From Arthrobacter sp. NEB 688 (GTDB lineage Bacteria > Actinomycetota > Actinomycetes > Actinomycetales > Dermatophilaceae), in assembly GCF_013201035.1 (NCBI RefSeq), contig NZ_CP053707.1:620001-684000 (forward strand): 64,000 nucleotides of DNA, written 5' to 3'. A program made the translations under genes and the position numbers. Below are positions 24,951 through 35,078 of this stretch, piece by piece (within the stretch, counting starts at the first letter, position 1; the number at the start of each line of letters is the position of its first letter). The notes under the pieces were generated by a model, which saw nothing but the letters and a program-made list of their open reading frames with translations, was not told the origin of the DNA and did no database searches.

Positions 24951-25628
24951 TCAGGCCGGGCGCGGGACGGCCCCGAGGGTCGAGACCCCGACCCAGCCGG
25001 GCACCGACCGGACGACGTCGGCCGGCGCCTCGATGGCGACGAGCCGACCCCGGACCGCGTCCTCCCAGGCCCGGTCGCCGCGCCAGATCTCGGTCATCGT
25101 CCGCAGCGTGGTCGTCAGCGCGGCCGCCACGTCGAACCCCGGGTCGGCGTCGCACACGTCGACCGTCGCGCCGTCGACGACGACCCACCAGCGCCGGGCC
25201 CGGGGCTCGACGTCGGTGTAGGTGAAGGCGACGACGGTGCGCTCGCGCGGCCACCGGTCGAGCGGCAGGGTCCGCTTGAGGTCCCACATGAGCAGGTGCG
25301 GGTCGAGGTCCTCCTCGCCGAGGCCGCCGACCCAGCGCACGCCCCACGCACCCAGGGCCTCGACGACACCGCGCAGCTCCTCCCCGCTCGGTGTCAGGTG
25401 GTACGACGTCCGGCCGCCGACGACCCGCCGCTCCACCACCCCGGCCCGCTCGAGCCGCCGCAGCCGCTTCGAGAGCAGGGTCGGCGACATCCTCGGCACC
25501 CCACGCCGCAGGTCGTTGAAGTGCGTGCTGCCGCAGAGCAGCTCACGCACGATGAGCAGCGTCCACCGCTCGTCGAGCACCTCCATCGCCTTGGCGACCG
25601 GGCAGAACTGGCCGTAGGTCGAGGCCAT
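24951..25628 (-). CDS. HxlR family transcriptional regulator
   Basis: A 225-residue regulator. Residues 1-110 form the HxlR winged helix with the conserved CPVAKAMEVLDERWTLLIVREL and FNDLRRGVPRMSPTLLSKRLRRLE. The remaining 115 residues form an SCP2-like C-terminal domain (DLKRTLPLDRWPRE, ARRWWVVVDGATVDVC) that could bind a hydrophobic ligand. Cys9 is in the usual redox-sensing position. It is divergent from a methyltransferase gene, and a 44-base dyad in the shared region is a candidate operator. Confidence 0.9.
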   Translation of the reverse strand: MASTYGQFCPVAKAMEVLDERWTLLIVRELLCGSTHFNDLRRGVPRMSPTLLSKRLRRLERAGVVERRVVGGRTSYHLTPSGEELRGVVEALGAWGVRWVGGLGEEDLDPHLLMWDLKRTLPLDRWPRERTVVAFTYTDVEPRARRWWVVVDGATVDVCDADPGFDVAAALTTTLRTMTEIWRGDRAWEDAVRGRLVAIEAPADVVRSVPGWVGVSTLGAVPRPA

Positions 25629-25709
25629 CGCACACCTCCCCCGGGCGGCGGACGGGTGGTCGCCGCCGGTGCCGGTGCGTCCAGTGAACCGCTGCCCGGG
25701 CCCGGTGCG

Positions 25710-25753
25710 CCAGTACAGATCGTGGACCGGCCGCGGTCCACATCCGGCACTGG
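25710..25753. promoter_or_regulatory. Dyad-symmetric candidate operator for the HxlR regulator
   Basis: CCAGT, seven bases, GTGGACCG, four bases, CGGTCCAC, seven bases, ACTGG. Both the inner arms (25722-25729, 25734-25741) and the outer arms (25710-25714, 25749-25753) are exact complements placed symmetrically. It lies between the divergent regulator and methyltransferase starts. Confidence 0.55.
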
Positions 25754-25805
25754 ATGGCCGCCGCGGCCCGGCGGGAGGCTGGTCGTCCGACGAGAGGAGA
25801 CCACC

Positions 25806-26633
25806 ATGACCGTCCACCACGCCCCGCCGGCCCCGCCCGAGGTCAAGGCCCGCCACGCCGCCCTCTGGGCCCTCGGCGACTACCCGAGCGTCGCCGACCG
25901 GGTCATCCCGCACCTCGGCGAGGTCCTCGTCGAGGCCGCCGCCGTGACCCCGGGCGAGCGCGTCCTCGACGTCGCGGCCGGCGCCGGCAACGCCTCGCTG
26001 CCGGCCGCCCGCGCCGGCGCCGACGTCACCGCGTCGGACCTGACGCCCGAGCTCGTCGAGGTCGGGCGGGCCCGGTCCCGGGAGGCCGGCCTCGAGGTGC
26101 TCTGGGACGTCGCCGACGCCGAGGAGCTGCCCTACCCGGACGCCACCTACGACGTCGTCCTGTCCTGCGTCGGCGTGATGTTCGCGCCGGTGCACGAGGC
26201 CTCGGCCGGCGAGCTGCTGCGGGTCTGCCGGCCCGGCGGGCGCCTCGCCCTGCTGTCCTGGACGCCCGAGGGGTTCATCGGCCGGCTGCTCGCCGCCATC
26301 CGGCCGTGGGCACCATCCCCGCCGCCCGGCGCGCAGCCCCCGCCGCTGTGGGGCCGCGAGGAGCACGTCGCCGCCCTCCTCGGCGACGGCGTGCGCGACC
26401 TGCGGGCTCAGCGGCGCGAGCTCGTCGTCGACGCCTTCGCCTCCCCCGAGGAGTTCCGGGCGTTCTTCGTCGAGCGCTACGGGCCGACGGTGGCCGTTCA
26501 CCGGTCCGTCGCGGACGACCCCGGCCAGCGGGCCGCGCTCGAGGCCGCCATCGACGACGTGGCCCGGGAGGCCATCGACGCCGACGGCCGGATGCGCTGG
26601 GAGTACCTGCTGCTCACCGCGACCCGCGCCTGA
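25806..26633 (+). CDS. Class I SAM-dependent methyltransferase
   Basis: A 275-residue enzyme with the SAM-binding motif I VLDVAAGAGNASLPAA (about residues 47-62), an acidic residue after strand 2 (TASDLTPE), and motif post-II DVADAEELPYPDATYDVVLSC, which is characteristic of UbiE/arsenite-type methyltransferases. Substrate unknown. GAGAGGAG sits just before ATG 25806. Probably controlled by the divergent HxlR protein. Confidence 0.87.
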   Translation: MTVHHAPPAPPEVKARHAALWALGDYPSVADRVIPHLGEVLVEAAAVTPGERVLDVAAGAGNASLPAARAGADVTASDLTPELVEVGRARSREAGLEVLWDVADAEELPYPDATYDVVLSCVGVMFAPVHEASAGELLRVCRPGGRLALLSWTPEGFIGRLLAAIRPWAPSPPPGAQPPPLWGREEHVAALLGDGVRDLRAQRRELVVDAFASPEEFRAFFVERYGPTVAVHRSVADDPGQRAALEAAIDDVAREAIDADGRMRWEYLLLTATRA

Positions 26634-26647
26634 GCAGCAGGCCCGCG

Positions 26648-27613
26648 TCAGTGGGCCGCGGCGGCGTCCTGCGTGTCGTGGTCGCCGCCGCGCGCCCGCT
26701 TGACGGCGAGCACGACCGCGACGACCAGCGCCCCGACCAGGGCGCCGGCGACGGCCGAGCCCAGCGTGTTGGTCAGCCAGCCGAGGAGCCCGCCGAGCGC
26801 GCCGGTGGCGTCGTGGACGGCCTCCTCGGCGTGGTGGACCAGCGCGTACGGGCCGTGCCAGCCGAGCTCGTCGGCGCCGACGAGGAGGATGTGCCCGCCG
26901 ACCCAGAGCATCGCGACGATGCCGAGCGTCGAGAGGAACGAGAGGACCTTCGGCATCCCCCGGACCAGCCCCTCGCCGATGCGGCGCGCCCCGCTGGACT
27001 CGCGCTTCGCCAGGTGCAGCCCGATGTCGTCCATCTTGACGATGAGCCCGACGACGCCGTAGACGAGCACCGTGATGAGGACCGCGACGACGACGAGCAC
27101 CGCGGCCCGGGTGAGGAACGACTCGGACGCGACGTCGTCGAGGGCGATGACCATGATCTCGGCCGAGAGGATGAGGTCGGTGCGGATGGCGCCGGAGACC
27201 ATCTGCTGCTCCTGCTCGGGCCCGACCTCGGTGACCGGCTCGGCGTGCGCCTCGTGGTGGGCGAGCTTCTCCCAGATCTTCTCGGCGCCCTCGTACGCGA
27301 GGTAGGTGCCGCCGAGCATGAGGATCGGCGTGAGCAGCCACGGGAGGAACTGGCTGAGCAGCAGGGCCACCGGGAGGATGATGAGCAGCTTGTTGCGGAT
27401 CGAGCCGATGGCGATCTTCTTGATGATCGGCAGCTCGCGCTCGGGCGTCACCCCCGTGACGTAGCGCGGCGTGACCGCGGTGTCGTCGACGACGACGCCG
27501 GCGGCCTTGGCGCTGGCCCGTCCGGCCGCGGCCCCCACGTCGTCGATCGACGCGGCCGCGACCTTCGCGATCGCGGCGATGTCGTCGAGCAGTGCGACGA
27601 GCCCACCGGCCAT
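26648..27613 (-). CDS. DUF808 (YedI-like) membrane protein
   Basis: A 321-residue integral membrane protein matching DUF808: GLVALLDDIAAIAKVAAAS at the start, then VVDDTAVTPRYVTGV and the ELPIIKKIAIGSIRNKLLI segment, followed by about six hydrophobic helices. Function is unknown. GAGGA precedes ATG 27613. It converges with the methyltransferase gene, stops only 14 bases apart. Confidence 0.9.
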   Translation of the reverse strand: MAGGLVALLDDIAAIAKVAAASIDDVGAAAGRASAKAAGVVVDDTAVTPRYVTGVTPERELPIIKKIAIGSIRNKLLIILPVALLLSQFLPWLLTPILMLGGTYLAYEGAEKIWEKLAHHEAHAEPVTEVGPEQEQQMVSGAIRTDLILSAEIMVIALDDVASESFLTRAAVLVVVAVLITVLVYGVVGLIVKMDDIGLHLAKRESSGARRIGEGLVRGMPKVLSFLSTLGIVAMLWVGGHILLVGADELGWHGPYALVHHAEEAVHDATGALGGLLGWLTNTLGSAVAGALVGALVVAVVLAVKRARGGDHDTQDAAAAH

Positions 27614-27729
27614 CGGGGTGGTTCCTCTCGGTCGTGGCCCCGGCCGTCCGGGGTCCCGTGGAGGGCCACGCTAGTGGGTCGCGGGTGCCGGTCGGCCCGC
27701 TCGGCGCCGTGCGGGCGGGGTGCGGTCGC

Positions 27730-27999
27730 TCAGGCGCCGGGCATCGGCACGAGCGCCCGGACGATGGCCCCCGTCACCTCGTCGAGGGAGGCGTACTCGA
27801 GGGTGCGGTCGAGCAGTGCGAGGCGGCAGCAGGCCCGCGACGGGACCCCGAGCGCCAGGCAGGACGCGATGAGGTCGTCCTGGTGGGTCGGGAACGGGTG
27901 GTCCGCGAGCGCAGCGCGCAGCACCTCGAGCTGGGCGGCGAGCTGCGGGTCCTCACCCGGGCTCCCGGCGTGCTCCTCGGCGACGTGAACGGTCGTCAT
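27730..27999 (-). CDS. Small protein resembling DUF2795
   Basis: An 89-residue acidic protein. The pattern HPFPTHQDDLIASCLALG followed by LALLDRTLEYASLDEVTGAI resembles the DUF2795 layout (Pro, then DEL, then L..L....Y.S.DEV), but it is short and divergent, so the link is tentative. GAGGAGGT lies directly before ATG 27999. Two adjacent cysteines (ACCRLA) are notable. It is divergent from the MDR oxidoreductase gene. Confidence 0.55.
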   Translation of the reverse strand: MTTVHVAEEHAGSPGEDPQLAAQLEVLRAALADHPFPTHQDDLIASCLALGVPSRACCRLALLDRTLEYASLDEVTGAIVRALVPMPGA

Positions 28000-28169
28000 C
28001 CCCCGGACCTCCTCGTCCGTCGACGTCCCCGCGGTGGCGGGGCCACCCGACCGTACCCCCGACGTGACCGGCGCAAACACCGATCGTGGATGTCCGCCGC
28101 GGCGCGCCCCGGTCGAGGGTTCGGCGGCCCCCGGGAATGCCGCCCGGGGTGCCCGGCGCTGACTCCCCC

Positions 28170-29099
28170 ATGCGAGCTGTGACCTACGACCACTACGGCG
28201 ACCTCGACGTCCTCGAGGTCCGTGACGACGTCCCCGACCCCAAGGTCGGACCCGGCGAGGCCCTCGTCGAGGTGCGCCGCGCCTCGGTGAACCCCGTCGA
28301 CTGGAAGATCGTGTCCGGCGGCCTCGACGGGATGATGAACGGCGTCTTCCCGATCGTCCCGGGCTGGGACGTCGCGGGCGTCGTCCGCGCCGTCGGCCCC
28401 GACACCCCCGAGCTGGCCGTCGGCGACGAGGTGCTGGCCTACGCGCGCAAGGACTGGGTGCAGGCCGGCACGTTCGCCGAGCTGGCCTCCGTGCCCGTGC
28501 GGGCCGTCGCGAAGAAGCCGGCCGGCCTCGACTGGGACAGCGCCGGTGCGCTCCCGCTCGCCGGGCAGACCGCCTACCGCACGCTCAAGCGCCTCGAGGT
28601 GGGCGAGGGTGACACCGTCCTCGTCCACGCGGCCGCCGGCGGCGTGGGCCTCCTCGCCGTCCAGGTCGCCCGCGAGCTCGGCGCCCGCGTCATCGGCACC
28701 GCCTCCGAGGGCAACCACGACCGCCTGCGCGAGCTCGGCGTCGAGCCCGTGGCCTACGGCGACGGCCTCGTCGAGCGGGTCCGCGCCCTGGCGCCCGAGG
28801 GCGTCGACGCCGTGGCGGACTTCGTCGGCGGCGTCCTCGACGACACCCTCGGGGTGCTGCGCGAGGGCGGCCGGCACGCCTCGGTCGCCGACCCGTCGGT
28901 CCTCGAGCACGGCGGCACCTGGGTCTGGGTGCGCCCGGACGGCGAGGAGCTGCAGTGGCTGGCCGACCTCGCCGCGCGCGGCGGTCTGACCGTCGACGTC
29001 GCGGGCCGCTACGGCCTCGACGAGGTGCGCGACGCCTTCGCCCGCAGCCAGGAGGGCCACGTCCGCGGCAAGCTCGTCATCCACGTCTCCGACGACTGA
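28170..29099 (+). CDS. MDR-family NADPH:quinone-type oxidoreductase
   Basis: A 309-residue zinc-independent medium-chain dehydrogenase. GroES-like fold with RRASVNPVDWKIVSG and PGWDVAGVV, Rossmann fold with LVHAAAGGVGLLAVQVAR (about 150-167). It lacks the zinc-binding cysteines, as quinone reductases do. Cytoplasmic NADPH-dependent reduction of quinones or enones is expected. ATG 28170 gives a standard N-terminus (MRAVTYDHYGD). Confidence 0.9.
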   Translation: MRAVTYDHYGDLDVLEVRDDVPDPKVGPGEALVEVRRASVNPVDWKIVSGGLDGMMNGVFPIVPGWDVAGVVRAVGPDTPELAVGDEVLAYARKDWVQAGTFAELASVPVRAVAKKPAGLDWDSAGALPLAGQTAYRTLKRLEVGEGDTVLVHAAAGGVGLLAVQVARELGARVIGTASEGNHDRLRELGVEPVAYGDGLVERVRALAPEGVDAVADFVGGVLDDTLGVLREGGRHASVADPSVLEHGGTWVWVRPDGEELQWLADLAARGGLTVDVAGRYGLDEVRDAFARSQEGHVRGKLVIHVSDD

Positions 29100-29120
29100 C
29101 CCCACCCCCTGTCGAACCTT

Positions 29121-29154
29121 CGCCCCCTCCCGCCGCCGCGTGCGGGAGGGGGCG
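29121..29154 (+). terminator. GC-rich stem-loop after the MDR gene
   Basis: CGCCCCCTCCCGC at 29121-29133 pairs perfectly with GCGGGAGGGGGCG at 29142-29154, with an eight-base loop. It begins 22 bases after the stop codon and probably terminates transcription, without a U-tract, as is common in actinobacteria. Confidence 0.7.
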
Positions 29155-29319
29155 TTCGCGGTGTGCCGCAGCCGGACCCGGTCGATGCCGCCCGCTTCCG
29201 CCGATGGTGCGACACGCGTCCGGTGAAGAGCCCTGCACGCGGGCACCCCACGCGTCGAAGGTTCGTCTAGGGTCATCACCAGGCCCCATCGGGGTCTGCG
29301 GTGGTCGAGCCAAGTGCCA

Positions 29320-29342
29320 CCGGTCTCGTCGTGGACCGGAGG
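29320..29342 (+). promoter_or_regulatory. Shine-Dalgarno region of the alternative sigma gene, possibly folded
   Basis: GGAGG (29338-29342) is seven bases before ATG 29350. CCGGT (29320-29324) can pair with ACCGG (29335-29339), which shares two bases with the Shine-Dalgarno sequence. TAGGGT at 29268-29273 may be the -10 box, giving a leader of about 70 bases. Confidence 0.35.
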
Positions 29343-29349
29343 TACACCC

Positions 29350-30153
29350 ATGTCCCAGATCGTCGCTGTCCAGCAGGAGTCGCCCCGAGACGCACAGCGC
29401 CGGGAGCACGACGAGCGGCTCGAGTCGCTCCTCGCCGTGCTGCACCGAACCGGCAACGGCCCGGAGCACGACCGGGCCCTCGCCGACGTCGTCACCGAGA
29501 CGCTGCCCCTCGCGGACTCCCTCGCGCTGCGCTACACCGGCCGCGGCATCGAGACCGACGACCTGGTCCAGGTCGCCCGCGCCGCCCTCGTCGCGGCCGT
29601 CCGCCGCTACCGCCCCGGCGCCGGGCGCGGCTTCGTCGCCTACGCCGTCCCCTCGGTGCGCGGCGAGCTCAAGCGGCACTTCCGCGACGCCGGCTGGGCC
29701 GTGCGCCCCCCGCGCGCGCTGCAGGAGCTGCGCTCCGAGCTCGTCGCCGCCGAGGAGGCGCTGCGCCACCGGCTCGGCCGCGAGTCGACCGCCGGCGAGG
29801 TCGCCCGGGCCATCGGTCGCTCCGAGGTCGACGTGCGCGACGCGCGCGCCACCGGCTCGGCGTTCACGCCCGACTCCCTCGACGCCCCGCTGCCCGGCGG
29901 CGGCCGGGTGGGCGACCTGCTGACCGGGACCGGCGACTGGGCCGACGACCTCGCCCTGTCGGCGACCCTGCGCGCGGAGGTCGGCCGGTGCACGCCGCGC
30001 GAGCAGACCATCATCCGGATGCGGTTCGTCGAGGAGCGCACGCAGCGCGAGATCGGCGACACGATCGGCGTCAGCCAGATGCAGGTCTCGCGCCTGCTCG
30101 GCCAGCTGCTCGACCGCTTCCGGGTCAGCCTCGAGGCGCAGCCCGCGGCCTGA
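29350..30153 (+). CDS. SigB/SigF-type alternative sigma factor
   Basis: A 267-residue group 3 sigma-70 factor with regions 2 (SLALRYTGRGIETDDLVQVARAALVAAVRRYRPG is the span around residues 55-90), 3 (LGRESTAGEVARAIGRSEVDV) and 4 (CTPREQTIIRMRFVEERTQREIGDTIGVSQMQVSRLL). Such factors drive general stress or developmental regulons and are controlled by RsbW-type kinases. One RsbW-like gene lies at 16191, but none is adjacent. A strong GGAGG and a structured leader precede the ATG. Confidence 0.9.
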   Translation: MSQIVAVQQESPRDAQRREHDERLESLLAVLHRTGNGPEHDRALADVVTETLPLADSLALRYTGRGIETDDLVQVARAALVAAVRRYRPGAGRGFVAYAVPSVRGELKRHFRDAGWAVRPPRALQELRSELVAAEEALRHRLGRESTAGEVARAIGRSEVDVRDARATGSAFTPDSLDAPLPGGGRVGDLLTGTGDWADDLALSATLRAEVGRCTPREQTIIRMRFVEERTQREIGDTIGVSQMQVSRLLGQLLDRFRVSLEAQPAA

Positions 30154-30208
30154 CCGCGCGCCCCGGGCCGGTCGCGCCGAGGTCCCTGCGGCCCGAGCCG
30201 CCGGGAGG

Positions 30209-30214
30209 TACCGT
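30209..30214 (+). promoter_or_regulatory. -10 box (TACCGT) before the serine hydrolase gene
   Basis: TACCGT has six bases to ATG 30221. GGAGG (30205-30209) just overlaps its start, so either a leaderless or an SD-led mRNA is possible. Confidence 0.3.
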
Positions 30215-30220
30215 CCCCGC

Positions 30221-31570
30221 ATGCGTGTGCTGCGCCGGATCCTCGCCGTCCTGCTGGTGCTCGTCGTCGTCGGCGCCGTGCTCGGCTACCGCGAGTACCG
30301 CCCGCTGCTGCGCACCGGGACCGGCTACGCCGCGCACAACGCCTGCGCCGTCGAGCTCGTCGCCGGGCGCACCGACCCGGCGACCGACCTGCCGCCCAAC
30401 CCGCTCGTGCCCTACCTCACGGGGTACGTCGACGAGGCCGGCGGCTCCGCGACGTCCGCGGTCGGCTGGCTGCTCGCCAAGCAGAAGGCCTGGTACACGC
30501 CGGGGTTCGGCTGCACGGTGGCGGCCGAGCGACCGGGGGACGAGCGTCGCGCGACGAAGGTCGAGCCCGAGGGCAACCCCTTCGAGGGGGCCGAGGTGCC
30601 GCGGGCCGACAAGGCGCTGAGCCGGGCGATGGCGCGCGCGTTCGGTGACGACCTGACGCAGGGCACCAAGCGGCGCCTCGGCACCCGGGCCATCGTCGTC
30701 GTCAAGGACGGCGACATCGTCGCCGAGCGCTACGCCGACGGGTTCACCCCCCAGACACCGCAGCTCGGCTGGTCGATGGCCAAGAGCGCGACCAACCTCC
30801 TCGTCGGCCGCTACGTCCTGGAACGCAAGCTGGACCTCGACGAGGACCACCTGCGGCCCGAGTGGACCGACGGCCGGGCCTCCATCACGGTCGACCAGCT
30901 GATGCGGATGACGAGCGGCCTGCGGTGGGACGAGACCTACTCGCTCGGCACCCCCATCACCGAGATGCTCTACGACGCACCGGACATGGCGCGGTACGTC
31001 GCGAGCCAGCCCCTCGCGCACGCGCCCGGCACCTACCAGCAGTACTCGAGCGGCTCGACCAACCTCGTCTGCTCGTGGCTGTCCTCGCTCGCCGACGTGC
31101 CGGACCGCGACTTCCCGCGGACCGAGCTCTTCGCGCCGCTCGGGCTGTCGTCGGCGGTGTGGGAGACCGACGCCGCCGGGACCCCGGTCTGCAGCTCCTA
31201 CCTCTGGGCGACGCCGCGGGACTGGGCCGTGCTCGGCCAGCTCGCGCTCCAGGACGGCGTCTGGGAGGACGAGCGCCTGCTGCCCGAGGGGTGGATGAAG
31301 CGCTCGACGACCGCCGAGCCCGTCGACCGGAGCGAGGAGAAGGGCTACGCCGCCGGCTGGTGGGTCAACCGGCAGGCCGACGGCTCGCTCGTCACGCCGC
31401 TGCTGCCGGCCGACGCCTACTGGATGAGCGGCCACGACGGGCAGCGCGTCTACGTCGTGCCGTCGCAGCGCCTCGTCGTCGTGCGGATGGGGTTCTCGCC
31501 GGAGGTCGACCCCGCCGACCTGCGGGTCGACGAGCTCGTCCGCGACGTCGTCACCGCCGCCGGGTCGTGA
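30221..31570 (+). CDS. Serine hydrolase, beta-lactamase/penicillin-binding-like (class C fold)
   Basis: A 449-residue enzyme with an N-terminal membrane helix (about 5-22) and an extracytoplasmic beta-lactamase-fold domain. The catalytic SMAK (S-x-x-K) is at residues 185-188, the tyrosine motif is YSSGSTN near residue 277, and the third motif is SGHDGQRV close to the C-terminus. Likely an esterase, amidase or peptidase of the 6-aminohexanoate-dimer hydrolase group (whose members share the SMSK/SMAK pattern). It has no obvious partner gene. Confidence 0.85.
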   Translation: MRVLRRILAVLLVLVVVGAVLGYREYRPLLRTGTGYAAHNACAVELVAGRTDPATDLPPNPLVPYLTGYVDEAGGSATSAVGWLLAKQKAWYTPGFGCTVAAERPGDERRATKVEPEGNPFEGAEVPRADKALSRAMARAFGDDLTQGTKRRLGTRAIVVVKDGDIVAERYADGFTPQTPQLGWSMAKSATNLLVGRYVLERKLDLDEDHLRPEWTDGRASITVDQLMRMTSGLRWDETYSLGTPITEMLYDAPDMARYVASQPLAHAPGTYQQYSSGSTNLVCSWLSSLADVPDRDFPRTELFAPLGLSSAVWETDAAGTPVCSSYLWATPRDWAVLGQLALQDGVWEDERLLPEGWMKRSTTAEPVDRSEEKGYAAGWWVNRQADGSLVTPLLPADAYWMSGHDGQRVYVVPSQRLVVVRMGFSPEVDPADLRVDELVRDVVTAAGS

Positions 31571-31594
31571 CCCGGCGGCGGTGACCCGTCGTCG

Positions 31595-32308
31595 TCAGAA
31601 CCGCGGCGTGACCGTGACCCGGGCGCCCTCGCTGGGCGCGTTGTCGACCATCGGGACGCAGGCGACCTCACCGGTGTCGGAGCCGTCGGCGGGGCTCGCC
31701 GTGCACGTCGTGGACGCGCCGCTGTCGAAGTCCATCGAGAAGACCACCGGGATGGCGTTGTCGCCGGCGAAGGTGACGGTCATGCCCTCGACGTTCGCCC
31801 CGATGCCCCCGAGGCTGCCGAGGGTCCAGCCGGGCTCGACCGTGGCCGTCCCGAGCTCGAAGCCCTCGCCGACGGACACCTCGGACGGCTCCCCGCTGCC
31901 GGGGAGGCCGGAGGGGAAGGCGCTCGAGCTGGGGATCGAGGTGCGGAGGTCCTCGACGACGCGGTCGGCGGTGCGGGCGAAGAAGATCCCGCCGGCGACG
32001 AGCGCGGCGACGACGAGGAGGACCACGACGACGGCCGCGATGAGGCAGCCCTTCGCCCCGCCGCTCATGCCCTTCTTCGGCGGCGGCCACTGGCCCTCGG
32101 GCGCGCCGGGGGTGCCGTAGGGGGCGGGGGTCGTGTACGAGCCGGTGGCCCCGGGGTCGCCGGTGTACGGCGGCACCGTCCCGTAGGCGGGGGTCGGGGC
32201 AGGAGCGGTGGGCGCCACCGGGTCCCGGAAGTGGTCGGACCACTGCTGGCCGTCCCACCAGCGGTCGCGGCCGTCGGGCTGCGGGTGCCATCCGGGGGGT
32301 GCGCTCAT
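31595..32308 (-). CDS. DUF2510 membrane protein
   Basis: A 237-residue protein: N-terminal DUF2510 motif PGWHPQPDGRDRWWDGQQW (residues 5-23), a Pro/Thr/Gly-rich linker, one membrane helix (about 88-112), and a C-terminal extracytoplasmic domain with two cysteines (TTCTASPAD, VACVPM) that may form a disulfide. Function unknown. GAGGAGG lies eight bases before ATG 32308. It converges with the serine hydrolase gene. Confidence 0.85.
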   Translation of the reverse strand: MSAPPGWHPQPDGRDRWWDGQQWSDHFRDPVAPTAPAPTPAYGTVPPYTGDPGATGSYTTPAPYGTPGAPEGQWPPPKKGMSGGAKGCLIAAVVVVLLVVAALVAGGIFFARTADRVVEDLRTSIPSSSAFPSGLPGSGEPSEVSVGEGFELGTATVEPGWTLGSLGGIGANVEGMTVTFAGDNAIPVVFSMDFDSGASTTCTASPADGSDTGEVACVPMVDNAPSEGARVTVTPRF

Positions 32309-32354
32309 CCTGCTGTCCTCCTCGTGCGGCGGGGGTCGCCGTGCTGGGGACAGG

Positions 32355-32858
32355 CTATGCCCGGCGCACGCGCACCGTCGGCGCGTCCCGCAGGCTCGCG
32401 CCGACGACGCAGTAGCGCTCCGTCGAGGAGGCCAGGCGCTCGAGCGCGGCGTCGTCGGCGTCCGTCGCGACGGTGAAGGTCAGCGTGACCGGCCCGATGC
32501 CGACGGGCACCTCGCGGTCGATGCCGAGCGTGCCGCGGGCGTCGAAGGAGCTCTCCGCGACGCCCTGCACCTCGCCGAGCGCCAGGCCCATCGCGGTCGC
32601 GACGCTGCGCAGCGTCACCCCGGCGCAGGCCAGGAGCGCCTCGAGGAGCATGTCGCCGCTGCACGCGTCGGAGCCGTCGCCCCCCGTGGCCCGGTGCAGG
32701 CCGGCGCGCACCGGCCCGGCGAACCCGTCGACGGTGCAGGTGACCCCCTCGTCCCGGAAGTCGGCGGTCGCGTGGAGCGGGGTGTGCGCCGCGGCGGGGT
32801 CGGCGGCGTAGCGCTCGCGGAGGGGGGTCTGCAGCTGGCGGAGGGTGGCGCGGTCCAT
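32355..32858 (-). CDS. OsmC/Ohr-like peroxidase family protein
   Basis: A 167-residue protein of the OsmC fold. The central helix DMLLEALLACAGVTLRSVA carries one conserved cysteine, and the second is in STERYCVVGASLRDAP. OsmC proteins reduce organic hydroperoxides with a thiol cosubstrate. It lies 68 bases after the DUF779 gene on the same strand as the aldehyde dehydrogenase operon, consistent with a stress or detoxification unit. Confidence 0.88.
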   Translation of the reverse strand: MDRATLRQLQTPLRERYAADPAAAHTPLHATADFRDEGVTCTVDGFAGPVRAGLHRATGGDGSDACSGDMLLEALLACAGVTLRSVATAMGLALGEVQGVAESSFDARGTLGIDREVPVGIGPVTLTFTVATDADDAALERLASSTERYCVVGASLRDAPTVRVRRA

Positions 32859-32926
32859 CGCCCCAGCCAAGCACGTGACGACCGGCCACGGGACCGCCCG
32901 GCCGGACGGTCCCGCGGCCCTGCCGG

Positions 32927-33316
32927 TCAGTCGTCGTCGAGGTCGTGCAGCTCGTCGGCGGTGAGCATCCTGGAGCGGATGACGAAGCGGACGCCCTCCG
33001 GCGCCTCGAGCGAGAAGCCGGCGCCCCGGCCCGGGACGACGTCGATCGTCAGGTGGGTGTAGCGCCAGTACTCGAACTGCGCCCGCGAGATCCACACCGG
33101 CACAGGGCGGTCCAGGCCGACGTCGAGCGTGCCGAGGTGGACGTCGGCGTCCCCGACGATCAGCTCCCCGTCGGGGTAGCACATGGGCGCGGACCCGTCG
33201 CAGCACCCGCCGGACTGGTGGAACATCAGCGGGCCGTGGGTCGCGGTGAGGCGGCGGAGGAGGTCCGCCGCCCCACCCGTGACGTCGACCCGGCTCGCGG
33301 TCGCCGGGAGGCTCAT
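32927..33316 (-). CDS. DUF779 family protein
   Basis: A 129-residue protein with the DUF779 signature FHQSGGCCDGSAPMC and later VWISRAQFEYWRYTHLTIDVVPGRG (spanning about residues 77-101). The three cysteines suggest metal binding. DUF779 genes almost always sit beside acetaldehyde-type dehydrogenases, as here, four bases after the stop of that gene. It may be an accessory or maturation factor; this is not established. Confidence 0.92.
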   Translation of the reverse strand: MSLPATASRVDVTGGAADLLRRLTATHGPLMFHQSGGCCDGSAPMCYPDGELIVGDADVHLGTLDVGLDRPVPVWISRAQFEYWRYTHLTIDVVPGRGAGFSLEAPEGVRFVIRSRMLTADELHDLDDD

Positions 33317-33320
33317 CGGC

Positions 33321-34844
<1,524 letters not shown>

Positions 34845-34987
34845 TGACTCGATCTCCTTCGATCGTGGGGTGCCCGGTGCGGGATGGACGGACCGTAGGG
34901 CCGGTGACGTTGCAACCACGCTGCAGCGCCCGTCGCCCGCACCCCGCCGTGCCGACCCGACCCCGCCCCGAGACCCCGGTTCGTCCG

Positions 34988-35044
34988 CGAGACCCCGGCT
35001 CCGACGCCTCGTCCCGTGGACGTCTCGGGGTGACCCCGAGAAGT
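34988..35044. repeat. Degenerate repeat sharing two blocks with the palindrome at 52633-52688
   Basis: CGAGACCCCGGCTC at 34988-35001 and CGGGGTGACCCCGAGAAGT at 35026-35044 recur exactly at 52655-52668 and 52633-52651. Here the blocks are in the other order and the perfect hairpin is lost. It lies in the 234-base gap between the aldehyde dehydrogenase and its upstream regulator; no gene is present. Confidence 0.7.
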
Positions 35045-35078
35045 GGAGGTCCCGGCGGCGGGGTGGGGAGGGGGCGGG

